A DNA stretch of 54,434 nucleotides from DAOTTW01 sp034437615 (lineage in GTDB: Bacteria; Chloroflexota; Anaerolineae; Aggregatilineales; Phototrophicaceae): positions 1 through 54,434 of the forward strand of contig DAOTTW010000316.1 of assembly GCA_034437615.1 (NCBI GenBank). The letters run 5' to 3'. The notes beneath the pieces were generated by a model. It made no database searches. It had not been told where the DNA came from and worked only from the letters and a program-made list of their open reading frames with translations. Position 1 is the first letter of the stretch; every line of letters starts with the position of its first letter. This document shows positions 33,637 through 42,698 of this stretch, in pieces. Both the position numbers and the translations under genes were made by a program.

Positions 33637-36186
33637 CTAACGCATGGTGATGTGGCTGCCGTCGCTGTGTTTATCCACGACGATATGCACCGGGAACGAA
33701 TCGCGCAGTTCGTCAATGTGCGTAATCACTAGGATCATATCAAAGTCGTCCTGGATAGCGGTGATCGCTTCAACCAGCTTGTTACGTCCGTCGTCGTCCT
33801 GCGTGCCGAAGCCCTCATCCACGAACAGCGTGCGCAGATGCGCCCCGGCGCGTCGTGCCAGCATCTTAGACAGGGCAACGCGGATAGCAAAGTTAATACG
33901 GAAGGATTCACCGCCGCTGTACATCTCGTAATTGCGCGTGCCCAGTTCGTCGGCAATTTCGATGTCCAGCGTTTCGGCACGCCCCCCTGTGACCTTCTCG
34001 CGTTGCGTGGCCAGGCGTAGATGCATCCGGCCATCGGTCATGCGTGCCAGTAGCTGATTTGCTGCTATCTCTAATTCTGGGATGGCCGTCTCGATAATCA
34101 TAGCGGGCACGCCGTTCTTGCCGAAAGCATAAACCAGCGACTCGTATTTGCTCTGTTCGGCTTTGGCGTCGGCGCGGCGCTGTTCATTGGCGGCTTTGCG
34201 CTGGCGCTGCGTCTCGATGGCGTTGAGTTTCTGTTTAACCGTCGTCAGCTTGTCACGGGCGGTGCTCTCACGGGTGCGCAACGCCTTGACTTCTTCATCG
34301 CGCCTGTGAAATTCTGCCACGAGTGCCGTCAACGCTTCGATTCGCCCTTGTAGCGTGTTCAGTTCGTCGCTTGCCTGCTCGATGATCTGTGTCAGGCGAT
34401 CGTGGCGCGTCTTTGCCGCTTGCAGCGCATCGCGTTCTGATGGCAGCGCGTTTTGTGCGATCTGAAGTTGCACATGCTGCGATTCATAGCCCTGGTAACT
34501 GCTGAGTTGGCTGCGGACATCGGCGTGTTCGTCGCTGTCGTAGCCAAGCGCCTCACGTTGGCCCCGGACTTCTGCCAGTTGTGTGCGCAATTCGTGGGCA
34601 TAATCGGCATTGTCCAGCGCTTGCGTCACCGCGTCGAGTTGCGCTTGCACGGTTTGTAGGCGGCTTTCGGCGTCGCGTGCGTCGTCCAATTGCCTGCGCA
34701 GACCACCGGCCTTGCTTTGCAGCGCGGGTAGCCGCTTCAGGTCGTCGGCCATCTGCTCGGTTTTGGCCTGATGCTGTATGATTTCGCGTTGAATGTCGTT
34801 GGTGCGTGCCAGGGTCGAACGGTAATCGTCGCGCTTGCTGTCGCGTTCGGCTGCGATTTCGGCAAGTAACGTCTGATGGTGATTGGCATCCAGCGCTTGG
34901 CCACATAACGGGCACGTCGCATCCTCGACCTGTTCCAGCCGTTCCAGGCGTTCGTTAAGTGTCTGCCCCTCGGCTTTCAGGATTTTCTGACGGGCGCTGA
35001 TCTCAGCGCTTTCTTCTTTCAGGCGCGTGATGTCGTCGTAGAGCGCTGTGCGTTCTTCATCCAGGGTCTGTAGCCGCGTGATCTCGGCCTGAATGTCGTC
35101 ATAGGCTTGTGAGTCGGCATTTCCCAGGGCGCGTTGTAGCTCTGTGATCGTGGATTGATAGCCGTGCTGCTCACGTTGTAGCTCGTTGCGTGCGGTTTCG
35201 ATCTGTGCTTTAAGCTGGCTGAGTTCGCGGTCGATGTCGCTGAGTTTGCGCAGCTTTTCTCCCAGGGACGAGTCACGGTCACGGGCGCTTTGTAGCGCCT
35301 TGTAACCCGCCTCGATTTGCTCGGCTTGCTCGGATACCGTTTCATATTGCTGGATTTTCTGCTGCCGCGTCTGGATTTCCTGCTGCACCGTATCTAAATC
35401 GCTGCGATGGCCTTTGAGTTGGTGCTCTGTGCTGGCCTGGCGCTCACGGGCATGTTTTAAACCAGGCTCGGCGTGCTCGACCTCTTTGCGGCGTGCTTCG
35501 GCGGCTTCCAGCGCTTGCAAGGTTTCTTTGTGGGCGGCTTCGGCGTTGGCTTTTTCGCGCTTGTACTGTGGTTCCTGCGCGATTTCGTCCTCTGCGGCCT
35601 TGATCGCGCCATTTAAATTTTCGATTTGGTCACGCAGCTTGCTCACGCGCTCCTTTGCACGCTCTTCGTAATCACGCCAGCGTGCCAGCCCCAGAATATC
35701 GCCTAGAATGCGTTTGCGGTCTGCTGGATTCTTGGTCGTAAACGCATCTGCTTTACCTTGCTGCAAAAAGGCCGAATGCACGAACGTTTCGTAATCCAGG
35801 CGCAGAATCTCGTTGATTTTGTGCTGTGTGTTGCGCGTGGATGCAGTGGTCAGGTTGGTGCGCGTCTGGTCGTCGCCTTTGGCGTGCAGCGTCAGGATGG
35901 GGCGGCCACTTTTGCCGCCTTGCCGCTGTCGAAAGACCTCATAGGATACGCCCTCCTGCTCAAATTCCAGCAGCACGCTCATTTCTTTTTGCCCCTGGTG
36001 GATGAGGTCATCGTCGCGGCGTGCGCGTGCCTTGCCCCACAAGGCCCATGTGATTGCATCCAGCAAGGAAGATTTGCCCGCACCGTTAGCACCCGTCAGG
36101 CAGGCCAGATGCACGCCATCAAAGTACACCGGGTCCGGTGAGCGATACGGTAAAAAGTTATGAATTTCCAGCCGATTTGGTATCAT
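33637..36186 (-). CDS. sbcC: SbcC/Rad50-like SMC-family ATPase
   Basis: 849 aa. Walker A TGANGAGKSSLLDAITWALW (about 31-50) near the N-terminus, two long coiled-coil arms (about 175-420 and 440-690), the zinc hook CPLC (Cys425 and Cys428) in the middle, and at the end the ABC signature YSGGESFRINFAIRVALSK and Walker B LFVDEGFGTQDDDGR. Holds DNA ends with the nuclease SbcD/Mre11. E. coli SbcC is longer (about 1050 aa); this is closer to archaeal Rad50. No sbcD gene is adjacent, which is unusual because the two normally form an operon. Confidence 0.9.
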   Translation of the reverse strand: MIPNRLEIHNFLPYRSPDPVYFDGVHLACLTGANGAGKSSLLDAITWALWGKARARRDDDLIHQGQKEMSVLLEFEQEGVSYEVFRQRQGGKSGRPILTLHAKGDDQTRTNLTTASTRNTQHKINEILRLDYETFVHSAFLQQGKADAFTTKNPADRKRILGDILGLARWRDYEERAKERVSKLRDQIENLNGAIKAAEDEIAQEPQYKREKANAEAAHKETLQALEAAEARRKEVEHAEPGLKHARERQASTEHQLKGHRSDLDTVQQEIQTRQQKIQQYETVSEQAEQIEAGYKALQSARDRDSSLGEKLRKLSDIDRELSQLKAQIETARNELQREQHGYQSTITELQRALGNADSQAYDDIQAEITRLQTLDEERTALYDDITRLKEESAEISARQKILKAEGQTLNERLERLEQVEDATCPLCGQALDANHHQTLLAEIAAERDSKRDDYRSTLARTNDIQREIIQHQAKTEQMADDLKRLPALQSKAGGLRRQLDDARDAESRLQTVQAQLDAVTQALDNADYAHELRTQLAEVRGQREALGYDSDEHADVRSQLSSYQGYESQHVQLQIAQNALPSERDALQAAKTRHDRLTQIIEQASDELNTLQGRIEALTALVAEFHRRDEEVKALRTRESTARDKLTTVKQKLNAIETQRQRKAANEQRRADAKAEQSKYESLVYAFGKNGVPAMIIETAIPELEIAANQLLARMTDGRMHLRLATQREKVTGGRAETLDIEIADELGTRNYEMYSGGESFRINFAIRVALSKMLARRAGAHLRTLFVDEGFGTQDDDGRNKLVEAITAIQDDFDMILVITHIDELRDSFPVHIVVDKHSDGSHITMR

Positions 36187-36346
36187 CAGGTTTATTGTCT
36201 GTGGACGGTTAGAACAAGCGTTAGTCTAATCAGCAGAGTGCGCCATGTCTAGCGCTAGCTTCAGGTTGATGCCGCCAAATTGTGATACAGTTAGACGAAA
36301 ACAAGCGCAACACAAGACACAAAACACAAAACACAAGAAGGACAAC

Positions 36347-37213
36347 ATGCCAGCCAGCGACGATCAGGCCGACACAACAGGGCGCACTGCCGACCTACAG
36401 CAAGAGGCAGACACGCAGGCGCAAAAATCAGAGCAGCTATTTGAAGACGATCCGGTTTTAGGGCGTTTTCTGGCGTATTATCCCAGCAATCGCGTGATGT
36501 TATTGCTGCGGGCAGGGGCGGCTTACATCATCCCGGTGCTGCTGTTGCAAGTGCTGTTTGCGAACCTGGACGATGCGACGGCATCCGCGCTGTTGATCGG
36601 CTCGTTTACGCTGCTGGCATTGGGCGTTGGTTGGTACATCACGCACCTGTGGAACCGCGAGATCGTGCTATATGAACACGGCTTTACGTATCGTGAAGGG
36701 TCGCGTGCGGTGCCGTTTTTGTTTCAGCAGATTGTGCGTGTGCATCTGCGGGCCGAGCGTATCCGTTTGTTTGGCGCGTGGCAGCGCGACGTTTACGAGT
36801 ATCTGCTGACCAGCGACGAAGATGAGCAACTCAAACTCAATAACATCTATAAAAATATATCAGAGCTTGGGCTGCGGCTGGAACGGGCGATTACACGCGC
36901 ACGCAAACCCATCGTACAGGCACAGATGCAGCGCGGCGAACAGGCCGTCTTTAGCGCGGATTTCATCCTATCTGCTGAGGGCATCCGTTATGAAGAACGT
37001 TTTTTGCCCTGGGCAGCGTTCGTCGATTACACGCTGGAAGCAGGCTACATTGATGTGCTGACACAGAGCAAAGATAACGGGCCAAAAGACCCCGACGAGC
37101 GCGACGTTTGGGCGCATGTACCGCTGAAAACGCTGGATAATGAGATGCTGCTGGTTGAGCTACTCAAAGAACGACGTAACATAAGAGTAAAAACAGCACA
37201 GTATAAGCAATGA
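36347..37213 (+). CDS. membrane protein, unknown function (two TM helices)
   Basis: 288 aa from the ATG at 36347 with AAGGA 7 bases upstream. An in-frame start at 36245 would include a low-complexity ACAAAACACAAAACAC tract and was rejected. After an acidic/Gln-rich N-terminus, two hydrophobic segments lie at about 50-72 and 78-100. The rest is cytosolic, with REGSRAVPFLFQQIVRVHL, a layout like YcxB or bPH-type proteins. Its stop overlaps the next start (ATGA), so the pair is translationally coupled. Confidence 0.7.
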   Translation: MPASDDQADTTGRTADLQQEADTQAQKSEQLFEDDPVLGRFLAYYPSNRVMLLLRAGAAYIIPVLLLQVLFANLDDATASALLIGSFTLLALGVGWYITHLWNREIVLYEHGFTYREGSRAVPFLFQQIVRVHLRAERIRLFGAWQRDVYEYLLTSDEDEQLKLNNIYKNISELGLRLERAITRARKPIVQAQMQRGEQAVFSADFILSAEGIRYEERFLPWAAFVDYTLEAGYIDVLTQSKDNGPKDPDERDVWAHVPLKTLDNEMLLVELLKERRNIRVKTAQYKQ

Positions 37214-37686
37214 TCTACGAAATTCACCTTTACGTCCCCAAAGCAAAACGACTGACGCCGACTATGCTGGATTGGCTTTTTGAGAATGGCCAACAAACGG
37301 ATCTGCCGGAGCAGCATTGGCCGGTGCATCGGCTGCGACCGCGTGCGCTGGCGCGTCATCTGATGCGGCTTGATCCTGGTTTAATTCCGGTGCAGGGGCC
37401 GGATCAAGACATCGAGTTGCATTATCCCGATGAACACATGGGCATTATCCTGTATTTGCACCAGCGCGGCGTGATTATCTTCTTCCCCTATATGGCGTAT
37501 GGCGTGTACTCGCGTGTCGTGCTCGGCATCTGCTATACGTACATCCGCTTTTTGTATGACAAGGCTGCCTTCTGGAGCTTTGACCCACAACTCAACGTTA
37601 TTTCCTATGCAGACGATTACCAATCCATCGAAGAAACGGCGCTGCTAATGGATCAGATGATGCCGAAGCTACTCGAAGACAGTTAG
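37210..37686 (+). CDS. cytosolic protein coupled to the preceding membrane protein, unknown function
   Basis: 158 aa; its ATG overlaps the previous stop by 4 bases. Alpha/beta protein: YEIHLYVPKAKRLTPTMLDW, then HRLRPRALARHLMRLDPGLIPVQGP, and an aromatic-rich central part IIFFPYMAYGVYSRVVLGIC. No membrane segment is obvious. No family recognised; coupling suggests it acts with the membrane partner. Confidence 0.7.
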   Translation: MIYEIHLYVPKAKRLTPTMLDWLFENGQQTDLPEQHWPVHRLRPRALARHLMRLDPGLIPVQGPDQDIELHYPDEHMGIILYLHQRGVIIFFPYMAYGVYSRVVLGICYTYIRFLYDKAAFWSFDPQLNVISYADDYQSIEETALLMDQMMPKLLEDS

Positions 37687-37723
37687 CTTGTAAGTATCAT
37701 AATTAGAGATAACTAAGTCAAGC

Positions 37724-37752
37724 TTTACACACAGACACCGACAGCATATACT
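37724..37752 (+). promoter_or_regulatory. sigma-70 promoter of a candidate ncRNA or long leader
   Basis: -35 TTTACA (37724-37729), 17-base spacer, -10 TATACT (37747-37752). Start of transcription near 37759. No gene starts for more than 400 bases after it. Confidence 0.65.
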
Positions 37753-37758
37753 GGTTTT

Positions 37759-37986
37759 AAGTTCACAACTTTTAAAAACAACTGAAAGTTGTGTTGTGTG
37801 AGCGGTGAGCAGACAAGCTGACAACCTCGGTGTGCAGAGTGTGTATTGGTAGTATCCCGTTGGCTTAAGTCGCTCATTGTTAACCCAGATGATTGATAAT
37901 CCCCCTATCTATCACTGGTACCCGGACGCATGTCTCCCTCCTTGATAGTTACGCCGAATCCTCGCGGGTTCGGCGTAGCGTTTTCC
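37759..37986 (+). ncRNA. candidate structured non-coding RNA (unknown class)
   Basis: In the 496-base gene-free stretch 37687-38182. A promoter starts it, and it ends at a strong hairpin (37951-37976) followed by AGCGTTTT. Near the 5' end CACAACTTT (37764-37772) pairs exactly with AAAGTTGTG (37785-37793). Further on, GTGTATTGGTAG and CTATCTATCAC can pair with one bulge and one mismatch, around a loop of about 50 bases. No open reading frame fits. The size and long-stem layout recall 6S RNA, but I cannot assign a family. It could also be a long 5' leader of the gene at 38183. Confidence 0.45.
37951..37976 (+). terminator. terminator-like hairpin
   Basis: ACGCCGAATCC pairs with GGGTTCGGCGT around a TCGC tetraloop (11 pairs, one G-U). 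TAGCGTTTT follows. It would end the candidate ncRNA. Confidence 0.65.
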
Positions 37987-38182
37987 AGGGGTAGCCCTTC
38001 CCGACAAGCCCTCTTGCATCATACGTCCGATTTCTTCACGCACATTCAACAACCGATTACAAGATGCTTTTTGCAGACTTAGGCCATGTTTACAGGTTTT
38101 GTGCCAAACCTTAAGTTGTAATCACGCATTGCTTGTTGTTCAATGACAAATAACAACATGTTTTTCTTGGAGCTTTTTCACA

Positions 38183-38431
38183 ATGACACGGCAGTATCCC
38201 CCCGAACTGTATCTTGGTCAGAAAGTGCTTGTTCGTCCGAACCCGACAGCGTTCCCCATAGAAGCCCTGGTTACTTATATCGACACAGTGCGCGGCCTCG
38301 TCCATGTGCGTCTGCGCGGCTATCAACAGAAGTTCGCCGCGAAACCTCATGCAATCTCCACCCTGCAAGGCCAATTCTTGCATTATCAAAATAAACGCTT
38401 CTTTTTTGCAAAAGACCCCTACTTTGCCTGA
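38183..38431 (+). CDS. small basic protein, unknown function
   Basis: 82 aa; GGAG about 10 bases before the ATG. Basic and rich in aromatic residues, with an SH3-like beta pattern: LYLGQKVLVRPN, ALVTYIDTVRGLVHVRLRGY, then FLHYQNKRFFFAKDPYF. This could be a small RNA- or protein-binding barrel. It follows the candidate ncRNA and precedes a perfect inverted repeat (38474-38507). No family recognised. Confidence 0.6.
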   Translation: MTRQYPPELYLGQKVLVRPNPTAFPIEALVTYIDTVRGLVHVRLRGYQQKFAAKPHAISTLQGQFLHYQNKRFFFAKDPYFA

Positions 38432-38473
38432 TATTTTTCCTGAATGACCCAGCAAAAGTATATCTTTCCTACG

Positions 38474-38507
38474 ATACGCCACAGGTTCAGAGTACACTGT
38501 GGCGTAT
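38474..38507. repeat. perfect 11-bp inverted repeat
   Basis: ATACGCCACAG (38474-38484) and CTGTGGCGTAT (38497-38507) with a 12-base loop, between the small basic gene and the EEP gene. No U-run, so either a weak terminator or an operator. Confidence 0.7.
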
Positions 38508-38537
38508 TATTCGCTCAGATACACCTAAAAGCCTCGC

Positions 38538-39629
38538 ATGGATGCCATCACGCTCAGCCTAGCGGCGTATCATATCGGCCTCGTTGGGTATCTCATCTGC
38601 AAGCAGGCGCACCGTGATGATTGGTGGCCCCTGCGTTTGCTTGATGTCTTTGCGCCATTACATTTTCTGCCATTGCTGCTGACGCTGCCGCTGACGGCGT
38701 TGCATGGCAGGCCAACTGACCTGATATTGCCGGCTCTGCTTATCTGGTGGGCAGTGTGTCGCTATCTGCTGCCTGTGTTGGCTACAAAGCGCCATGTACT
38801 GCCAGCAGCAGAGCCAGATGTGCGCGTGCTGACGTTTAATATCCTGCGTCTTAATCCGCATGTACCAAGTCTGGTAAGGTTTTTGCAGCAGGTAGACGCG
38901 GACGTGATTGTTTTGCAAGAGGTGGTATCACCTGTTGCGCGAGCGTATCTATCGCAGACCTTAGCGGATGCCTACCCGTATATGGCTGCTGCACGGCAAG
39001 ACCAGATGATACTATCGCGACACGCAATTATCGCACAAGAGACGCTCACACTGGACGCCTCAGAGGGCGAGGCGCGTGCATATGCTCTAATGCGGCAGCA
39101 AGTGCTGCGGGTCAGCGTCCGCGTGGGGGCACATGTGCTGGCCGTGTATGCAGTCCATCTACCTACACCCATCCACCCCAATATCATGCGCCTGTATCTG
39201 AACCATCATCCGATCTTCAGCCAAACGATCCCGCGCTTTGTGCTGGGGTATGATGAGCGTGTGCGCAACGCGCAGCTACGTGGCCTGATGGCTGTGTTGG
39301 GTCATGAGCGACAGCCCTTTCTGGTGGTCGGGGATTTCAATACCAGCCCGTATTCACCTATCTACCGTGAATTATCGCAGATGATGCACGATGCCTTTGC
39401 ACAAGCAGGTTGCGGTTTCGGCATGACGTGGCCCAATAGCCTTTACATGCCGCCCTTGCTTCGTCTCGATTACATCTGGCATTCTGCTGATTTGCACACG
39501 CTGACGGCGGATGTGTTGCCCTTTGTGTATTCGGGTTCCGATCATTTGCCATTAGTGGCTAGCTTGCGATTTAAAGATGGTGCATCTCAGGATGGCGGGC
39601 AGGCAGCAGCACCCCATGACAGCCTGTAA
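38538..39629 (+). CDS. endonuclease/exonuclease/phosphatase (EEP) family protein, membrane-anchored
   Basis: 363 aa. About three hydrophobic segments lie in residues 1-85. The EEP domain follows at about 95-350: VRVLTFNILRLN, VIVLQEVVSP (catalytic Glu), LVVGDFNTSP (Asp and Asn), RLDYIWHS and GSDHLPLVASL (catalytic His). The family cleaves phosphodiesters in DNA, RNA or lipids with Mg; the layout recalls YafD. The domain probably faces outside. It converges with the GT-C operon, its last 43 bases overlapping the end of that operon. Confidence 0.9.
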   Translation: MDAITLSLAAYHIGLVGYLICKQAHRDDWWPLRLLDVFAPLHFLPLLLTLPLTALHGRPTDLILPALLIWWAVCRYLLPVLATKRHVLPAAEPDVRVLTFNILRLNPHVPSLVRFLQQVDADVIVLQEVVSPVARAYLSQTLADAYPYMAAARQDQMILSRHAIIAQETLTLDASEGEARAYALMRQQVLRVSVRVGAHVLAVYAVHLPTPIHPNIMRLYLNHHPIFSQTIPRFVLGYDERVRNAQLRGLMAVLGHERQPFLVVGDFNTSPYSPIYRELSQMMHDAFAQAGCGFGMTWPNSLYMPPLLRLDYIWHSADLHTLTADVLPFVYSGSDHLPLVASLRFKDGASQDGGQAAAPHDSL

Positions 39630-41137
39630 ACGGCCATGCTTGGTCCACCGACGCGCTGAGAGGTCTCGCCATCGCTGACATACAATGGGCATAGTCGCGG
39701 GTCGTCGGGGTCATCACCGGGGATTTGATCGGGGAAGGCCATCAGGTAGCGTGCATCGCGTGCCTGCATCAGCCGCCACAGAGCATCTGCATTTGCGACA
39801 ATCGGGATGACCTGTGGTGACACCAGCCCGGCAATATCCAGCATCTCACGTGGCGCGAAGTAGCCCACTGCGCCGATGTCGTGTATGGCCAGCAGGTCGT
39901 CGGGGGGCAGGTTGTCGCGTATCCACAGCGCTGTCTCGACCATCTCTTGATTGATGATCTGCACATCCACGCGGTAAATCGTCGGCCCTGTGACCAGCGC
40001 AAACACCAGCATGGTTATAGCGGCGGCCAGCGCCAGCGCCCGTGTCAACACACGGCGCAGCATAAAGCGGCGTCCCCAGCGCAACAGATGCAGCGTGCCC
40101 AGCGTGCCGACTACGATCAAGGCGGGTAAAGCCGGAAGCACGTAGCGCCCATGCTGATAGGCCGCAGGCAGGCGTGCTGCATACAGGGCGATCAGCGCCA
40201 GCCCCCACAACAACGGCAGCAGATACAGCCAGCGCAGACGATTTTGCTTGTGCTGTAACGCCACAAACACAAAGTACAGCGCACCCGGCAGCAGCAAGAT
40301 TTGCCCACCCGCCAGCAACGGTTGCAGCATCCACAGCAAGCGCTGCCAATAGGGTGCCGCCAGCAAAACCGCGTGTTGCTGAAATTTTGCATCGGCGGTA
40401 TCGGGCAATAAGCCGCCCGTCAGTTGTAGATTCAGCAGCAAGTAGGGTGTCAGCAGCAATGCGAAGGTCAGCGCAGATGCCACGCCCCACAAGATCAGGC
40501 CGCGCCAGCCCTGCGGATGCAACAGCAGCAACAGCAGCGCAACGATAGCACCCAATAGCACACCCTCTGGTCGCGCTAACGTCGCCAACGCCGTAAATCC
40601 ACCGAACAGCCCACCACGCAGCAGCACAGCCTGCGGTTTTTCGCTGGCGTTGACCTCTCGCCATGCCAGATGCAGCAAAAGCAGCGTCAGCGTAGCAAAG
40701 AGCATCGTTTCCATGCCAGAGGCCGCCGCCCAGATGTGATGCCACGCCAGCACGACCGCCAGACCCGCTATCAGTGGCGCATGGCGCAGGTCCGGTGTGA
40801 ATTGTGTGGCCATGCGTGCTGCGATGCCGCCTGCCAGACCTAATGCCAGCACACCAAGCGCGTGCGTCCACAGCGCATACGGAATTTGCAAGCGATAGCC
40901 CAACGACAGCAGCAGCGTGTACAGGGGTGAGGTGGATGCAGCAGTCGGTTGGCCGGGGATGAACGACCATTCGCCAGATTGCGCCAGATTGCGTGCAAAG
41001 GTCTGATGAATCCAGCTATCATCCAGCGCGAAGCCGCCACCCGATGACGCCACATACAGCGCCACCAGCACAGCAGCCAGCAACATCAGGCTTGCATCAC
41101 GCAACACGCTATCTCTGGATGGCATACAGGCGTGCAT
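39587..41137 (-). CDS. GT-C membrane glycosyltransferase
   Basis: 516 aa (512 from an alternative ATG at 41125). About ten membrane helices. The first outer loop has the GT-C acidic pair in FALDDSWIHQTFARNLA and the family-like PTAASTSPLYTLLLSLGY. The C-terminal soluble part (about 400-516) starts after TIYRVDVQIINQEM and holds IHDIGAVGYFAPREMLD. Its start overlaps the preceding gene by 17-29 bases. Last gene of the seven-gene operon. Likely uses polyprenyl-linked sugars; substrate unknown. Confidence 0.82.
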   Translation of the reverse strand: MHACMPSRDSVLRDASLMLLAAVLVALYVASSGGGFALDDSWIHQTFARNLAQSGEWSFIPGQPTAASTSPLYTLLLSLGYRLQIPYALWTHALGVLALGLAGGIAARMATQFTPDLRHAPLIAGLAVVLAWHHIWAAASGMETMLFATLTLLLLHLAWREVNASEKPQAVLLRGGLFGGFTALATLARPEGVLLGAIVALLLLLLHPQGWRGLILWGVASALTFALLLTPYLLLNLQLTGGLLPDTADAKFQQHAVLLAAPYWQRLLWMLQPLLAGGQILLLPGALYFVFVALQHKQNRLRWLYLLPLLWGLALIALYAARLPAAYQHGRYVLPALPALIVVGTLGTLHLLRWGRRFMLRRVLTRALALAAAITMLVFALVTGPTIYRVDVQIINQEMVETALWIRDNLPPDDLLAIHDIGAVGYFAPREMLDIAGLVSPQVIPIVANADALWRLMQARDARYLMAFPDQIPGDDPDDPRLCPLYVSDGETSQRVGGPSMAVYRLSWGAAACPPS

Positions 41138-42698
41138 CCCTTCGGTTGAGTTCGGGTATCGGCGTTAGAAAATCCGGTGGATTATCGAAGTCAAAGATCA
41201 ACGGCGGTGGCATGGCAGCGCCGAAGCGCGTGAACTCTATCAACAGATAGTCTATGCCATACGTGCGTGCAATCACGGGGATGACATCCGGTGTTTCGTT
41301 CGGCAGTGTGACGCCGCCCCTGTCGGTATAGTAATAGAGGATGCCAGGGTCGTTAATCATCACACGGGCATCAGCAGGCAACACGCGCTCCAATGCCGGG
41401 TACAGGGGCGGCAAACCAGTAAGTTGACGGCGCGGCAACGAAATTTGCAGGCTAATCAGGATGATGGTGCCGAGCATGAACAGCGAGAACAGCGGTCTTG
41501 CGATGCCCGGACGCCAACTGCGCCGCCGCTTGGCACGCCACGCAATCAGATCATCCAGGCCCAGCAGGGCCAGCGTCGCCCAGAAGGGCAGCAGCGCCGC
41601 GACTGCATGGAACAGGCCGCCGCGTATGCCGGGATACGGAAACAGCAGCACGAAGGCCGCATGAATGCCTGGCGCGAACAACCACACAGGCCGCCAGAAG
41701 GCATCAGCACGCCGATTCCACAGGCCAAGCAGCATCAGCGGTGTCATGACGATGATGCCTTCAATCGCCACAAACGTACCGAGTGCTTGTGTCAGCGCCT
41801 CCCAACGCGACGCGAACAGCAAGCCCAAGCCATCCGCGAAAAATGTGGTCGGGTTGGCGTCCGGTGGATAGCTGAACAAATCCAGATATGACGTATACCA
41901 GATGGCCTGTGTGCCGCCTGTCGGCAGTAACGCACCGATGGCGTCCAGATTACGCAGAAACCAGGGCAGCATCACCAGCCCATAGGCCACCGTGAACAGC
42001 ACAAATTGCACCCCGGCACGACGCAGGCGACCACGCAAGCCGAACGGCCACAGAATCACCAGCCAGCCGATCACCAGCAGCAGCAAGCCATCCGAGCGCG
42101 TGAGATGCCCCAACGCCGTGAACACACCAGCCAGCACCCACAATACAGCATCACGCTGTAGGAATATGGCTTGCCCTGTCCGCTGTACAGCTTTGCTATC
42201 ATCCTGTGATGCACCCAGCCCCATGCAGGTCAACGCCAGCGACCCCAGCAGCACATAGGGCGCAAACGTGTCGGTTGCACCCCAAAAGCGCATAAAAAAG
42301 CCGCCTGTCAGCACGATCAGGCCAGCGACCCAGGCATGACGCCACGTGCCACCCATGCGATAGCCTAGCCAATAGGTCAGCAGCGCAGCACCCCACAAGC
42401 AAGCGATCAAACCGAGTTGTGCCGCCGCGTAGCTTTCGCCAAACAGCATCATGCCAAGCGCTGCGATAACCGATGTCAGCGGCATCCAGTACAGGTGCGA
42501 TGGTGCGGGCAGCGTATCCGGTGCGCCCACGTAAGTCCACAGCACATCATCGACAAAGCCTTCACCGGCTGCGATGCGCGTGGCGGCATTGTAATGATAG
42601 AAAGCATCTGTGTTGGGCGGCATCTCGTTGAAGTAGCGCACGATGATCGTTGCTAGCAGCAGGCTGAGGGCCGCAAACACCAGCGCGTTGACTTTCAT
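41109..42698 (-). CDS. GT-C membrane glycosyltransferase
   Basis: 529 aa from the ATG at 42696-42698, which overlaps the stop of the gene before it (ATGA). About eleven helices. First outer loop: PPNTDAFYHYNAATRIAAGEG with an acidic motif and SHLYWMPLTS, an arrangement seen in STT3/GT-C-like enzymes. A short C-terminal outer domain follows (LPADARVMINDPGILYYYTD). Works with the neighbouring GT-C proteins, presumably building a surface glycan or glycolipid. Confidence 0.82.
   Translation of the reverse strand: MKVNALVFAALSLLLATIIVRYFNEMPPNTDAFYHYNAATRIAAGEGFVDDVLWTYVGAPDTLPAPSHLYWMPLTSVIAALGMMLFGESYAAAQLGLIACLWGAALLTYWLGYRMGGTWRHAWVAGLIVLTGGFFMRFWGATDTFAPYVLLGSLALTCMGLGASQDDSKAVQRTGQAIFLQRDAVLWVLAGVFTALGHLTRSDGLLLLVIGWLVILWPFGLRGRLRRAGVQFVLFTVAYGLVMLPWFLRNLDAIGALLPTGGTQAIWYTSYLDLFSYPPDANPTTFFADGLGLLFASRWEALTQALGTFVAIEGIIVMTPLMLLGLWNRRADAFWRPVWLFAPGIHAAFVLLFPYPGIRGGLFHAVAALLPFWATLALLGLDDLIAWRAKRRRSWRPGIARPLFSLFMLGTIILISLQISLPRRQLTGLPPLYPALERVLPADARVMINDPGILYYYTDRGGVTLPNETPDVIPVIARTYGIDYLLIEFTRFGAAMPPPLIFDFDNPPDFLTPIPELNRRDARLYAIQR

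Noticed and set aside
36300..36346. Start of the membrane gene at 36245
   Set aside because: The added segment is an ACAAAACACAAAACAC low-complexity tract; the ATG at 36347 has AAGGA at the right distance.
37759..37986. Assignment of the candidate ncRNA as 6S RNA
   Set aside because: Size and long-stem layout fit loosely, but I could not trace the central bubble or closing stem with confidence.
39846..40970. 374-codon open frame overlapping the GT-C gene in another frame
   Set aside because: Translation is Ala/Gly/Arg/Cys-rich with no motif; the overlapping GT-C protein has good membrane and family signatures.
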